Of a stretch of 64,000 nucleotides of DNA, positions 1 through 9,133 are shown in pieces; the stretch's first letter is position 1; each line of letters begins with the position of its first letter. The notes under the pieces are model-generated. The model did not search any database, was not told the DNA's origin, and saw only the letters and a program-made list of their open reading frames with translations. The DNA comes from Actinomadura rayongensis (GTDB lineage: Bacteria > Actinomycetota > Actinomycetes > Streptosporangiales > Streptosporangiaceae). Position numbers and translations under genes: made by a program. The DNA is taken from positions 1,755,423-1,819,422 of the forward strand of contig NZ_WUTW01000001.1 in assembly GCF_009831215.1 (NCBI RefSeq), read 5' to 3'.

Positions 1-117
1 GAGCCCGGCGTGTACCTGGCCGGCCGGGGCGGCGTCCGCATCGAGGACACGCTCGTGGCCCGCGAGGACGGCCCGGAACGCCTCACCAGGACCACCAAGG
101 AACTGCTCGTGCTCTGA
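1..117 (+). CDS. Xaa-Pro peptidase family protein, C-terminal end only
   Basis: Only the last 38 codons are inside the window; the gene enters from the left edge. The residues [19 protein letters not shown] are the typical last catalytic segment of the pita-bread metallopeptidases (aminopeptidase P / Xaa-Pro dipeptidase, M24 family), where the Glu of the RIED stretch binds the metal pair. These enzymes cleave peptides at bonds next to proline. The gene directly precedes efp, the usual actinobacterial order (aroQ or pepQ, efp, nusB). That neighbourhood supports the call, but the bulk of the protein cannot be checked here. Confidence 0.8.
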   Translation, partial: EPGVYLAGRGGVRIEDTLVAREDGPERLTRTTKELLVL

Positions 118-154
118 CGCCCGGGCGGTCCCTCGACGCAGGAGAAGGACGCGC

Positions 155-712
155 GTGGCGACCACCAACGACCTGAAGAACGGCATGACGCTGAACATGG
201 AGGGTCAGCTCTGGACCGTCCTCGAATTCCAGCACGTCAAGCCCGGCAAGGGCGGCGCGTTCGTCCGCACCAAGCTCAAGAACGTGCTGTCGGGGAAGGT
301 CGTCGACAAGACCTTCAACGCCGGCACCAAGGTCGAGGTCGCGAACGTCGACAAGCGGGACATGCAGTACCTCTACCGCGAGGGCGAGGACTTCGTGTTC
401 ATGGACACCGAGACCTACGACCAGCCGCACATCCCGGCCGCCGTCGTCGGGACGGCCGCGAACTTCCTGCTCCCCGAGCAGACCGCGGTGATCGCGTTCA
501 ACGAGGAGAACCCGCTCTACGTCGAGCTGCCCGCGGCCGTCGTCCTGGAGATCACCGAGACCGAGCCCGGGCTGCAGGGCGACCGCTCCACCGGCGGCAG
601 CAAGCCCGCGACGCTGGAGACCGGCGCGCAGATCCAGGTCCCGCTGTTCATCACGACCGGCGAGAAGGTCAAGGTCGACACCCGCTCCGGCGAATACCTC
701 GGCCGCGGCTGA
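155..712 (+). CDS. efp: Translation elongation factor P
   Basis: EF-P binds ribosomes stalled on consecutive prolines and promotes peptide bond formation. The 185-residue length and the three-domain OB-fold architecture (KOW-like N-terminal domain, then two OB domains) fit the family. The tip of domain I reads [10 protein letters not shown] with Lys32 at the position that contacts the P-site tRNA; the flanking prolines resemble the actinobacterial type. The C-terminal signature around [19 protein letters not shown] is clear. The GTG start at 155 is chosen because GGAGAAGGA lies 6-14 bases upstream. The gene lies between the M24 peptidase gene and nusB. Confidence 0.97.
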   Translation: MATTNDLKNGMTLNMEGQLWTVLEFQHVKPGKGGAFVRTKLKNVLSGKVVDKTFNAGTKVEVANVDKRDMQYLYREGEDFVFMDTETYDQPHIPAAVVGTAANFLLPEQTAVIAFNEENPLYVELPAAVVLEITETEPGLQGDRSTGGSKPATLETGAQIQVPLFITTGEKVKVDTRSGEYLGRG

Positions 713-743
713 TGGCCGACCTTCTTCCCCCGGGGCGGGCGCG

Positions 744-1160
744 GTGAGCGCCCGCTCGAAGGCCCGCAGGCTCGCCCTCGACATCCTCTTCGCCGCCGAG
801 CTGCGCGAGGAGCGCCCGACGGACGTCCTGGCGCAGCGGGGCCGTCCGAACCAGGACGAACTGGCCGAGTTCCAGCACGCCGTCCGGATCATCGAGGGCG
901 TCCAGGAGAACCGCGAGCGCATCGACGAGCTGATCGCGACGTACGCGACCGGCTGGACGCTGGAGCGGATGCCCGCCGTCGACCGCAACATCCTGCGGAT
1001 GGGCGCGTTCGAGCTGCTGTGGCTGGACGAGATCCCCGACGGCGTCGCCGTCAGCGAGGCCGTCGCGCTCGCCACGGACCTGTCCACCGACGAGTCGCCC
1101 CGGTTCGTCAACGGCCTCCTGGCCCGGCTCCAGCGGCTCAAGCCCACGCTCAGCCTCTGA
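744..1160 (+). CDS. nusB: Transcription antitermination factor NusB
   Basis: NusB is the small all-helical protein that, with NusE (S10), binds boxA RNA and supports antitermination of rRNA operons. The 138-residue product begins with SARSKARRLALDILFAAELR, the RNA-binding N-terminal helix of the family, and contains WTLERMPAVDRNILRMGAFELLW followed by SEAVALATDLSTDESPRFVNGLL, the two most conserved NusB blocks. It starts with GTG 31 bases after efp, so the two genes are probably co-transcribed. Confidence 0.97.
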   Translation: MSARSKARRLALDILFAAELREERPTDVLAQRGRPNQDELAEFQHAVRIIEGVQENRERIDELIATYATGWTLERMPAVDRNILRMGAFELLWLDEIPDGVAVSEAVALATDLSTDESPRFVNGLLARLQRLKPTLSL

Positions 1161-1179
1161 CGCGGACATTGTCGGAGGC

Positions 1180-1197
1180 TGCGCGTAGGGTGGACGC
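1180..1197 (+). promoter_or_regulatory. Leaderless -10 promoter before the methyltransferase gene
   Basis: TAGGGT at 1186-1191 ends six bases before the GTG at 1198. This is the actinobacterial arrangement in which transcription starts on the first base of the start codon. A CGGACA sequence 17 bases upstream (1163-1168) could serve as a weak -35. No Shine-Dalgarno sequence is present. Confidence 0.5.
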
Positions 1198-1974
1198 GTG
1201 GCGGAGGAGACGAGAGCGGCGGCCGTGACGGCCCGGCAGGGGCGGCGCGCCGCCGGCGGCGGACGCGGCCGGGTGCGCAGCGCGGTCCTGTGGGACGCGG
1301 TGCTGGCGCGGGTCACGGCCGAAGGGCCGCGCGACGTCGTGGACGTGGGCGGCGGCACCGGCGGGTTCGCCGTGCCGCTCGCCGAGCGCGGCCACCGGGT
1401 GACGGTCGTGGACGCCAACCCCGACGCGCTGGCCGCGCTGGAGCGGCGCGCCGCCGAGGCGGGCGTGGTCGTCCGCGCGGTGCAGGGCGACGCCGTGGAC
1501 CTGCCCGGTCTGCTCGGCCCGGCGACGGCCGACCTCGTCCTGTGCCACAACGTGCTGGAGTTCGTCGACGACCCGGCCGCGGCGATGGCGGCGCTGACCG
1601 CCGCGCTGCGGCCGGGCGGGACGCTGAGCGTGCTCGCCGCCGGGCGGCTCGGCGCCGTCCTCGCGCGGGCCCTCGGCGGGCACTTCGCCGACGCGCGCGC
1701 CGCCCTCGCCGACCCGTCCGGACGGTACGGCGCGCAGGACCGGATGCCCCGCCGCTTCACCCGCGAGTCGCTGGCGGAGCTGGCGGCGGGCGCGGGGCTG
1801 CGGGACGTCGCGCTGCAGGGCGTCCGGATCTTCGCCGACCTGGTGCCGAGCGGGCTCACCGACGGCGACGCCGAGTCCGCCGAGGCGCTGCTGGCCCTGG
1901 AGGCCGCCGCCGCCGTGCACCCCGTCCTGCGGGACCTGGCCGCCCAGCTCCACCTGCTCGCCGACCGGCCGTGA
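1198..1974 (+). CDS. Class I SAM-dependent methyltransferase
   Basis: The 258-residue protein has the seven-strand SAM-binding fold: motif I VVDVGGGTGGFAVPLAERGH near residues 43-62, the acidic end of strand 2 in VTVVDANPDAL, and the post-motif LVLCHNVLEFVDDP. Similar proteins occur near nusB/dinB in other actinobacteria and are often annotated as methyltransferase-domain or SmtA-like proteins. The substrate cannot be told from sequence. The start GTG is preceded by a -10-like TAGGGT with no ribosome binding site, suggesting a leaderless message. The stop overlaps the dinB start. Confidence 0.88.
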   Translation: MAEETRAAAVTARQGRRAAGGGRGRVRSAVLWDAVLARVTAEGPRDVVDVGGGTGGFAVPLAERGHRVTVVDANPDALAALERRAAEAGVVVRAVQGDAVDLPGLLGPATADLVLCHNVLEFVDDPAAAMAALTAALRPGGTLSVLAAGRLGAVLARALGGHFADARAALADPSGRYGAQDRMPRRFTRESLAELAAGAGLRDVALQGVRIFADLVPSGLTDGDAESAEALLALEAAAAVHPVLRDLAAQLHLLADRP

Positions 1975-3260
1975 GCCGCAAGCAGCAGCTGCACCGGCCG
2001 GGACCGCCGCCCGGGCCGCCCGCCGACGACACCGGCTGCGGCGTGCTGCACGTGGACATGGACGCGTTCTTCGTCAGCGTCGAGCTGCTGGAGCGGCCCG
2101 AGCTGCGCGGCCGTCCCGTCATCGTCGGCGGGACGGGCGGGCGCGGCGTCGTGTCGGCGGCGTCCTACGAGGCGCGCAGGTTCGGCGTCCACTCGGCGAT
2201 GCCGATGTCGCGCGCCCGGCGGCTCGCGCCGCAGGCCGTCGTCCTGCCGGTCCGCCACGAGCGGTACGCGGCGGTGTCGGCGGCGGTGTTCGAGCTTTTC
2301 CACACCGTGACGCCGCTGGTCGAGGGGCTGTCGCTGGACGAGGCGTTCTTGGACGTCTCCGGCGCGCTGCGGCGGCTCGGCCGCCCCGCCGAGATCGCCG
2401 CGAAGATCCGTGCGGACGTCGCCGAGCAGCAGGGCATCACCTGCTCGGTCGGCGTGGCGACCACCAAGTTCGTCGCGAAGCTGGCCTCGACGCGCTGCAA
2501 GCCCGACGGGATGCTCGTCGTCCCGGCCGACGGCGTCCTGGACTTCCTGCACCCGCTGCCCGTCGCGGCGCTGTGGGGTGTGGGGGAGCGCACCGAGAAC
2601 GCCCTCTTCCGGCTCGGCCTGCGGACGGTGGGTCAGCTCGCCCGGACGCCGCTGGAGCGGCTGCAGCGCGAGCTGGGCACCGCCGTCGGACGCCATCTGC
2701 ACGAGCTGTCGTGGGGACGCGACCCGCGTCCGGTCGACCCGGACGGCGTGGACAAGAGCGTCGGCGCCGAGGAGACGTTCCCGACGGACGTGGACGATCC
2801 CGTCGTGATCCGCCGCGAGCTGCTGCGGCTGGCCGAGAAGGTCGGCGAGCGGCTGCGCCGGGGCGGCCACGCGGGCCGGACGGTCACCGTCAAGCTGCGG
2901 CGCGGCGACTTCTCGACGATCACGCGGTCCCGCACTTTGCCGGATCCGACCGATCTGACGCGTGTGATCTACATCACAGCATGCGAGCTGTACGAGGCGT
3001 CCGGACTTGAACGGGTACGTCTCCGGCTGATCGGCGTCCGGGTCGAGAACCTGGTCACCGCCGGAGCGGCCCCCCGCCAGCTCGCGCTCGACGACGCCGA
3101 GGACGGCTGGCACGCGGCCGAACGGGCGGTCGACCAGGTGGCGCACCGGTTCGGCCGGGGTACGCTGCGCCCGGCGGCCCTGGTCCGACGGGACGGACCC
3201 GGCGTCGCCGCCGCGACGGGAAGAAGAGATGATGAAGGGAACGACGCCAGAGGAAGGTGA
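1971..3260 (+). CDS. dinB: DNA polymerase IV (Y family)
   Basis: DinB is an error-prone translesion polymerase. The 429-residue protein shows the Y-family palm motifs VLHVDMDAFFVSVELLERP (first catalytic Asp) and GLSLDEAFLDVSGAL (catalytic Asp-Glu). It also has the fingers motif SAASYEARRFGVHSAMPMSRA and the helix-hairpin-helix region around LWGVGERTENALFRLGLRTVGQL. The GTG start at 1971 overlaps the methyltransferase stop as GTGA, indicating coupled translation. Actinobacteria usually carry more than one dinB copy. A beta-clamp motif is not obvious at the very C terminus. Confidence 0.94.
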   Translation: MSRKQQLHRPGPPPGPPADDTGCGVLHVDMDAFFVSVELLERPELRGRPVIVGGTGGRGVVSAASYEARRFGVHSAMPMSRARRLAPQAVVLPVRHERYAAVSAAVFELFHTVTPLVEGLSLDEAFLDVSGALRRLGRPAEIAAKIRADVAEQQGITCSVGVATTKFVAKLASTRCKPDGMLVVPADGVLDFLHPLPVAALWGVGERTENALFRLGLRTVGQLARTPLERLQRELGTAVGRHLHELSWGRDPRPVDPDGVDKSVGAEETFPTDVDDPVVIRRELLRLAEKVGERLRRGGHAGRTVTVKLRRGDFSTITRSRTLPDPTDLTRVIYITACELYEASGLERVRLRLIGVRVENLVTAGAAPRQLALDDAEDGWHAAERAVDQVAHRFGRGTLRPAALVRRDGPGVAAATGRRDDEGNDARGR

Positions 3261-3295
3261 GATGACCGGCACAGGGACCGCGGTCGGCCGTTCGC

Positions 3296-3324
3296 TTTCG
3301 TGTCCTCGCCCCGCCTCGTATTCT
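3296..3324 (+). promoter_or_regulatory. Possible promoter for the DUF3040 gene
   Basis: TATTCT at 3319-3324 matches the -10 consensus in five of six positions, a notable low-GC island in this DNA. A weak -35 (TTTCGT, 3296-3301) lies 17 bases upstream. The start codon at 3395 is about 65 bases downstream. Confidence 0.4.
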
Positions 3325-3394
3325 GGGCATATCACCGTTGAGGTCCACGTCCTGCACCGGGTCACCCGCCGCGGGGCCGTCGATGGGAGGCGCC

Positions 3395-3784
3395 GTGCCG
3401 CTCTCTGATCACGAGCAGCGCATGCTCGACCAGATCGAGCAGGCGTTGTACGCCGAGGATCCCAAGTTCGCGCAGGCCGTGCGCAACAAGGATCCGCGGG
3501 TGCACTACAAGCGGCGGATCGTCAAGGCCGCGCTCGGCTTCGTCGCCGGCGTCTGCGCCCTGATGGCCGGCCTGATCGTCAACGCCGGAGCCGTCACCAT
3601 CGTCGTCAGCGTGGCCGGGTTCCTGCTCATGGTGGCGTGCTGCGTGTGGGCGTTGACGAGCTGGAAGAAGATGACCGGGGGAGCGCCCGCGCCCGCCGGT
3701 CCGCAGGGCCGCCGCAAGCGGTCCCGCGCGGGTTTCATGGAGCGGATGGAAGAGCGCTGGCGCCGCCGCAGCGACGAGCCCTGA
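3395..3784 (+). CDS. DUF3040 family membrane protein
   Basis: The 129-residue protein begins PLSDHEQRMLDQIEQALYAEDPKFAQAVR, the diagnostic start of DUF3040, followed by two hydrophobic segments (about residues 48-68 and 70-90) and a basic tail. Function is unknown. The family is restricted to actinobacteria and commonly sits between dinB and the mraZ region, as here. The GTG start at 3395 is chosen because GGGAGG precedes it by four bases and the conserved PLSDHEQ start follows directly; upstream in-frame TTG codons lack this. Confidence 0.88.
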   Translation: MPLSDHEQRMLDQIEQALYAEDPKFAQAVRNKDPRVHYKRRIVKAALGFVAGVCALMAGLIVNAGAVTIVVSVAGFLLMVACCVWALTSWKKMTGGAPAPAGPQGRRKRSRAGFMERMEERWRRRSDEP

Positions 3785-3825
3785 CCCGACCCGCTCCCGC
3801 TCTCTGACAAGGGCCGCCGTCCGCA

Positions 3826-3849
3826 GGCCCCGGCCACTCCGCCGGGGCC
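3826..3849. terminator. Hairpin between convergent genes, probable bidirectional terminator
   Basis: A perfect 9-bp GC stem (GGCCCCGGC / GCCGGGGCC) with a six-base loop lies 42 bases after the DUF3040 stop, between convergent genes. There is no U tract, as is common for terminators in very high G+C actinobacteria. Confidence 0.55.
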
Positions 3850-4030
3850 ACCCGCCCGGGACCCGCGCCCCCACTGCCTCCGCACGCCCTCCCAGACGCC
3901 CACCCGTGCGCGCCTCCACAACCTCGGCGCCGCCCGCACGCCCGGTCCAACCGCCGCGCGGCCTCCCGCACCAGACGTCCTCGTCACGGTCCGCCTGGAC
4001 CCGCGCCCACGCACGCCCGGCATCACCTTC

Positions 4031-4090
4031 GCGTGCTGCCCCGCGTGCTGCCCCGCGTGCTGCCCCGCGTGCTGCCCCGCGTGCTGCCCC
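4031..4090. repeat. Five exact tandem copies of a 12-bp unit
   Basis: The unit GCGTGCTGCCCC is repeated five times without a mismatch and then breaks into a variant copy. It sits in the 327-base gap between the DUF3040 gene and the end of the transglutaminase gene. Apart from this repeat and the hairpin at 3826, I see nothing functional in the gap. Copy number is likely to vary between strains. Confidence 0.95.
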
Positions 4091-4111
4091 GCGCGCTGAC
4101 CCACGTGCGGG

Positions 4112-6613
4112 TCAGGTGCGGAAGCGGTTGCGGGCGCGGTGGGCGGCCTCGCGGGCTGATGCGGTGAGGGCGGCCAGGCGTTCTGGGACGCGGCCGGACG
4201 GTGTGCGCAGGCCCCGGCGTGCTAGTTCGCGGCCTAGTTCCCGCGCGGACGCGCGGGCGGAGTCGCGGGCGGTCTCCAGGGCCGAGGGCGGCAGGACGCG
4301 GGCGCGCCAGCGCGTCCGGCGGGGGACGGCCGCCGCGAACGCCGCGCGGACGGTCCGGACGTCGGCGCGCAGCGCGCCGCGCGGCACCCGCACCCCGGAG
4401 CGCGAGTAGCGGGCCAGTTCTTCGGCCATCGCGATGCGTCCGAGCGCCTCGCGGGCGGGCGAGGGCAGTTCCAGCGTCTCGGTGAGGCGGCGGGCGGTGG
4501 CGCGGGGCGACTCGTTCGGGAGCCAGGGCAGGCCGTGGTCCAGGGCGTCCGCGCGGAGTTCGCGCCAGGCGGTGTGCGCGGCGCCGGGCGTCGGCTCGCG
4601 GGGCGTCGGCACCGGGCCGGGGCGTGGTTCGGGCGGCGGCTCGGCCGCGGCCCAGCGGCGGCGCCGGATGAGCACCCGCACGACGGTCGGGGCGGCCAGC
4701 AGCAGCAGGACGAGCACGCCGAGCCCGATCCACCCGGCGGGCACGCCCCGGCCGTTCTCCTCGCGGGTGTTCTCAGGGGAGTCCAGCAGGTCCCGGCGGC
4801 CGGACGCGCTGCCGGACGGCGTGCTGGTCGGCTCGTCGCCCGCCGACGGCTCCTCCACGGTCGTCCGCGAGCCCGACGGGTCGTCCGCGCCCGGGTCGGT
4901 GCGGGCGGTGTAGACCGGCGGGACGGCCGTGCCCTGGCCCGCGATCCCCGACGGCGTCGGCTCGAACCGGATCCAGCCCGCGCCGGGAAAGTACAGCTCG
5001 GGCCAGGCGTGCGCGTCGCGCGACCGGACGACCCACCGCCCGTCCTCCTCGGTCCCCGGCGTGTAGCCCATCGCGACGCGCGCGGGGATGCCGAGGATCC
5101 GCGCCATGAGCGCCATGGACGCCGCGAACTGCTCGCAGTAGCCGCGCCGGTTCTTCACGAGGAACGCGAGCAGGTCGCTGCCGTGCTGCGGCGGGGGCGC
5201 GGACAGGTCGTAGGTGAACCCGCCCGTCTCGGTGAACCACCGCTGGAGCCGCACGGCCTGCTGGTAGGAGCTGGTCGCGCCCGCCGTGACCCGGTCGGCC
5301 AGGTTCCGGACGATCGCCGGCACGTTCTTCGGGTACGCGGTGTACCGGCCGACGATGTCGGCGGGCAGGGCGCCGCCGACCGACAGGTCCGCCGCCGTCG
5401 GCTCGGGGCGGACGCTGTCCACGGTGTAGGCGCGTCCGCCGGCCGAGTCGCGCAGCGAGTACACCATCAGCGACTCGGGGTGGACCCGCCAGTCGCCGGA
5501 CACGGTCACCCGCGCGGGCGCGTACGGGACGGGCAGGAACGTCATCCGCCGCACCTCCGGCCGCACGGACACGCGGGTCCGGACCGTCCGGGTCGGGACG
5601 AGCGTCATCCCCGGCGGCGCGGGCAGCGGCGCCTTGGTGATCTTGTCGCGGGGCGTGCTCCGCAGCGGGTCGTAGGTCCACCGGTCGCCGTCGAACCGGT
5701 CGAGGGCGTAGAGGCGCAGGTAGTCGGGCTGGGCGTCGCTCGTCCGGTAGGTGAGGACGACCGAGTCGTCCGGCCGGGTCAGCTCCCGCTTGAGGCTGAC
5801 CAGCGGGTCCGGCGTGGTGACGGTCCGGGAGCCGCCGCCCGCGTCGTCCCGGCCGAACACGCCGTTCGGGTGCAGGCCGGGCAGCGCGAGCGGGACGAGC
5901 ACCGCGATCGCCACGGCGGCGGCGCCGATCCGCCGTCCGCTCGCCGCCAGCGCGCCCGCCGGGACCCGGTCGCCGGGCCGGGGCTCGTCCGCGCCCGCCA
6001 GCGGCACGTCGCCGCCGAACCGGGGGGCGAACACCGCGCGGCCCCAGCCGCCGACCTGCTCGCGCGCGTCGGACGTCAGCAGCATCAGGAAGCCGAGCGC
6101 GCCCGCGCCGAACGCCAGCCAGCTCACGCCCTCCTCCCGCACCGCCGCCGGGACGCTGTACATCGCCAGCAGCGGCAGCCCCGCGAGCGCCGCCCGCCGC
6201 AGCCGGACCGCCAGCAGGTCCACCAGGACCGCGACCAGCCCGACGCCCGCCGCGACCAGCAGCGTGATGCCGTGGACGAGCGGCACCGGCGCCGCGTACT
6301 GGTTGACGGCCCGCCACCCGTCCGAGCCGAGCGCCACCAGGTGCCGCAGCGACCCCGGCGTCGGAACGACCCACAGCAGCGCCTGCGCGTGCGCGAACAC
6401 CGCCGTCAGGTACAGCAGCAGCGCGGCCAGCCCGCCCGCCGCGCCGATCGCGGCGGAGAACCGCAGCCGCCGCATGAGCAGCCCGCCCGCCGCCGCGCAC
6501 GGCACCGCGCCGAGCACCGCCCAGAACCAGCGGCCCGAGGTGAACAGCGGATGCAGCCCGGCCGAGCCCGCCAGCGTCGCCAGCACGGCCGTCACCGTCA
6601 TGCGGATCCTCAT
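4112..6613 (-). CDS. Membrane transglutaminase-like protein (DUF3488/TgpA type)
   Basis: The 833-residue protein starts with about six transmembrane helices (roughly residues 5-190, DUF3488 region). A large extracytoplasmic transglutaminase-like core follows, then another membrane helix (GWIGLGVLVLLLLAAPTVVRVLI) and a cytosolic DUF4129-like tail. A full cysteine-protease-type triad is visible: Cys in RRGYCEQFAASMALMARI, His in SRDAHAWPELYF and a downstream Asp/Glu site. The family (TgpA of Pseudomonas) is membrane-bound and has transglutaminase activity; substrates in actinobacteria are unknown. The ATG overlaps the DUF58 stop by four bases. A three-gene MoxR-DUF58-transglutaminase operon is typical. 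Confidence 0.9.
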   Translation of the reverse strand: MRIRMTVTAVLATLAGSAGLHPLFTSGRWFWAVLGAVPCAAAGGLLMRRLRFSAAIGAAGGLAALLLYLTAVFAHAQALLWVVPTPGSLRHLVALGSDGWRAVNQYAAPVPLVHGITLLVAAGVGLVAVLVDLLAVRLRRAALAGLPLLAMYSVPAAVREEGVSWLAFGAGALGFLMLLTSDAREQVGGWGRAVFAPRFGGDVPLAGADEPRPGDRVPAGALAASGRRIGAAAVAIAVLVPLALPGLHPNGVFGRDDAGGGSRTVTTPDPLVSLKRELTRPDDSVVLTYRTSDAQPDYLRLYALDRFDGDRWTYDPLRSTPRDKITKAPLPAPPGMTLVPTRTVRTRVSVRPEVRRMTFLPVPYAPARVTVSGDWRVHPESLMVYSLRDSAGGRAYTVDSVRPEPTAADLSVGGALPADIVGRYTAYPKNVPAIVRNLADRVTAGATSSYQQAVRLQRWFTETGGFTYDLSAPPPQHGSDLLAFLVKNRRGYCEQFAASMALMARILGIPARVAMGYTPGTEEDGRWVVRSRDAHAWPELYFPGAGWIRFEPTPSGIAGQGTAVPPVYTARTDPGADDPSGSRTTVEEPSAGDEPTSTPSGSASGRRDLLDSPENTREENGRGVPAGWIGLGVLVLLLLAAPTVVRVLIRRRRWAAAEPPPEPRPGPVPTPREPTPGAAHTAWRELRADALDHGLPWLPNESPRATARRLTETLELPSPAREALGRIAMAEELARYSRSGVRVPRGALRADVRTVRAAFAAAVPRRTRWRARVLPPSALETARDSARASARELGRELARRGLRTPSGRVPERLAALTASAREAAHRARNRFRT

Positions 6614-7839
6614 GCGCCGCCTCCCGCCATCCGCTCCGCGCCGACGTCGCCGAGCGCGGCCCACGCCGCGGGAAGCTCCGCCGCCGCGCCGATCACCGCG
6701 ACGCGCCAGCCCGCGGCGCGCAGCGTCCGCGCCGCGCCCGCCGCCGTCCCGCCGCCGCGCTCGACGAGGATCGCCAGATGCACCGCCGCCCCGCGCCGCG
6801 CCGCCGCGACCGCGCGGGCGTCGTCCCCGCCGAGCGCCCCGAACACGCCGACGACCAGCGCGTTCTCCCGGCCCGCGCCGTGCAGGGCGCCGAGCCCGGG
6901 GACGAGCGACCGGACGTCGGACCGCCGCGCGACCGCCAGCGCGTCCAGCAGCGGGCCCGTGAAGTCGTCCGACGTCGGCAGCGCCTCGCCCTCGTCGGTC
7001 GCGTACCGCAGCCGCATCCCCGCCTCCGCCAGATGCGCGCCGACCGACGCCGCCGCCGACACGGCCTGCTCGAACGTGGGCGGCGCGTCGCCGGGGAACG
7101 CGCGGCGGCGCGTGTCCAGGAACAGCGTCGCGGCGCTGTGCCGCTGCTGCTCCTCGCGCCGCACCATCAGCTCCCCGCGCCGCGCCGTGGACCGCCAGTG
7201 GACGCGCCGCAGGTCGTCGCCGTGCCGGTACTCGCGCGGCGCCGCGTCGTCCTCGCCCGCCGCCGCGAGCGCCCGCGCCGGCCCGTCGCCCCCGCCGGGC
7301 GGCCCGCCGTCCGGACGGCCCGGCGGCAGCGGCACCACCTCCGGCGTCACGACGAGCGTGTCGGACAGGCTGAACGACCGGATCAGCTCCACCATCCCGA
7401 ACGGGTCGGTGAGCCGCACGACCAGCGGGCCGACCTGGTAGCGCCCGCGCACGTCCGAGCGGATCCGGTAGCTGAGCTGCCGCGACCCGCGCGGCTCGAT
7501 CCGGTCCAGGACGAACCGGGCGCGCCCGCCGAGCGCGTACGGCACCTGGTCCTCGACCATGAGCAGCCCGCTCGGCAGCCGCGACACGTTCTCCAGCCGC
7601 AGGTCCGCGCGCGCCTCCCGGCCCGCCGGCAGCCGCGCCGGGCGCAGCCGCCGCGCGCACGCCAGCCGGTACCGCGTCCGCGACACCGCGAACGTGCACA
7701 GCAGCGGCAGCGCGAGGACCAGCACCCCGGCGCGCAGCAGGTCCCGCTCGCCGAGGACGAACGCGCACACGATCGCGGTGGCCCCGGCGGCGACGAACGA
7801 CCGTCCGCGGGTGGTCAGCCCGGCCAGCGCTCTTCTCAC
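6610..7839 (-). CDS. DUF58 (VWA-like) domain protein
   Basis: The 409-residue protein has two N-terminal membrane segments (about residues 15-50) and then the DUF58 region. Its hallmark is EYRHGDDLRRVHWRSTARRGELMVRREEQQ, the conserved arginine/histidine block of the family, followed by a von Willebrand A-like fold. DUF58 proteins act with MoxR AAA+ ATPases and transglutaminase-like proteins, probably in assembly or maturation of envelope complexes; the mechanism is not established. It starts with GTG 10 bases after moxR. Confidence 0.9.
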   Translation of the reverse strand: MRRALAGLTTRGRSFVAAGATAIVCAFVLGERDLLRAGVLVLALPLLCTFAVSRTRYRLACARRLRPARLPAGREARADLRLENVSRLPSGLLMVEDQVPYALGGRARFVLDRIEPRGSRQLSYRIRSDVRGRYQVGPLVVRLTDPFGMVELIRSFSLSDTLVVTPEVVPLPPGRPDGGPPGGGDGPARALAAAGEDDAAPREYRHGDDLRRVHWRSTARRGELMVRREEQQRHSAATLFLDTRRRAFPGDAPPTFEQAVSAAASVGAHLAEAGMRLRYATDEGEALPTSDDFTGPLLDALAVARRSDVRSLVPGLGALHGAGRENALVVGVFGALGGDDARAVAAARRGAAVHLAILVERGGGTAAGAARTLRAAGWRVAVIGAAAELPAAWAALGDVGAERMAGGGA

Positions 7840-7849
7840 GTCCCGCGAG

Positions 7850-8845
7850 TCACTTCCCCGCGGCGGGCACGGGCAGCCGTTTCACCAGGTCGGCGACCAC
7901 GTGCTCGGGGCGGCGCCGCTCCATCCGCGCCTCGGCGGTCGGCAGCAGCCGGTGCGCGAGGACGGGGACGGCGAGGTCCTGGAGGTCGTCGGGCAGCACG
8001 TAGTCGCGCTCGTCCAGCGCCGCGTACGCCCGCGCCGCCCGGACGAGGTGCAGCGTCGCGCGCGGGGACGCGCCGAGCCGCAGGTCCGGGTGGTTGCGGG
8101 TCGCGGTGACGAGGTCGATCGCGTACTGCCGCACCGACGGCGCGACGTGCGTGCCGCGCACGACGGAGATGAGGCGCCGCACGTCCGCCGCGTCCGCGAC
8201 GGGGGCGAGGCCGTCCAGCGGGGAGCGCCCGCCGTGGACGTCCAGCATCTCCAGCTCGGCGGCCGGATCGGGGTAGCCCATCGAGATCCGCGCGGTGAAG
8301 CGGTCCCGCTGGGCCTCGGGCAGGGGATAGGTCCCCTCCATCTCGACCGGGTTCTGCGTCGCGACGACCATGAACGGCGGTTCCAGCGGGTACGTCGTCC
8401 CGTCCACCGTGACCTGGCGCTCCTCCATGCACTCCAGCAGCGCCGACTGGGTCTTCGGGGACGCCCGGTTGATCTCGTCGCCGACGACGATGTTCGCGAA
8501 CACCGGCCCCGGCTTGAACTCGAACTCGCGCAGTTCCTGGTCGTAGGCGCTGACGCCGGTGATGTCGCTCGGCAGCAGGTCGGGGGTGAACTGGACGCGC
8601 CGCACCGAGCAGTCGACCGACCGCGCCAGCGCCTTGGCCAGCAGCGTCTTGCCGACGCCGGGGACGTCCTCGATGAGCAGGTGACCCTCGGCGAGCAGGA
8701 CGGTCAGCGCCAGCCGGACCGCGGACGCCTTCCCCTCCACGACCGACTCGACGGCACGCCGGATCGCCCCCGCGACCCGGGCCAGGTCATCGAGTCCCGC
8801 GGCGGCCTCCATGACCGGCTCGCCGTCGTGCGTCCCAACTGCCAC
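7850..8845 (-). CDS. MoxR-family AAA+ ATPase
   Basis: The 331-residue protein carries Walker A (EDVPGVGKTLLAKALARS), Walker B (VVGDEINRA) and the MoxR block FTPDLLPSDITGVSAYDQ, followed by sensor 1 (VATQNPVEMEGTYPLPEAQRDRF). MoxR proteins are chaperone-like ATPases working with DUF58/VWA partners, which are encoded directly downstream here. I chose the GTG at 8845 because GAGGAGG lies seven bases ahead of it; an ATG 11 codons downstream has no ribosome binding site. The gene is divergent from mraZ across a 368-base gap. Confidence 0.92.
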   Translation of the reverse strand: MAVGTHDGEPVMEAAAGLDDLARVAGAIRRAVESVVEGKASAVRLALTVLLAEGHLLIEDVPGVGKTLLAKALARSVDCSVRRVQFTPDLLPSDITGVSAYDQELREFEFKPGPVFANIVVGDEINRASPKTQSALLECMEERQVTVDGTTYPLEPPFMVVATQNPVEMEGTYPLPEAQRDRFTARISMGYPDPAAELEMLDVHGGRSPLDGLAPVADAADVRRLISVVRGTHVAPSVRQYAIDLVTATRNHPDLRLGASPRATLHLVRAARAYAALDERDYVLPDDLQDLAVPVLAHRLLPTAEARMERRRPEHVVADLVKRLPVPAAGK

Positions 8846-8928
8846 CTGCGACCCTCCTCGCCCACAGCTCCGCCGCCCGCCCTCGCGCGCCTCGAACGAC
8901 AGTACGTCCTCGGCGCGGGCGCCGCGTT

Positions 8929-8941
8929 GTTCCCGGGGAAC
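8929..8941. promoter_or_regulatory. 13-bp palindrome upstream of moxR
   Basis: GTTCCC-G-GGGAAC is a perfect palindrome about 85 bases upstream of the moxR start, in the moxR-mraZ gap. It could be an operator, but no cognate regulator is identifiable. I saw no convincing promoter for moxR beside it. Confidence 0.25.
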
Positions 8942-9133
8942 GGGTGCCCATTGTGCTCTACGGAAACCGCTGCCATTCCCCGCCTCTTCTCCGGCCCATT
9001 TCGGCCTCGTGGCGCCGCGCGACCGTTCCGCGTCTTGACCGGGTCGACGGGGCCGCGCGCCCCCCACTCCGCACCACCCCTTCTGACCTGCGCAATCTCC
9101 GATGATCTCGCGGCGTGGGACGCGTTTTCGCGG

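Noticed and set aside
3905..4409. Frame encoding APRA repeats over the 12-bp tandem array
   Set aside because: The repeat itself creates the open frame; there is no start signal or homology, and the frame continues antisense to the transglutaminase gene.
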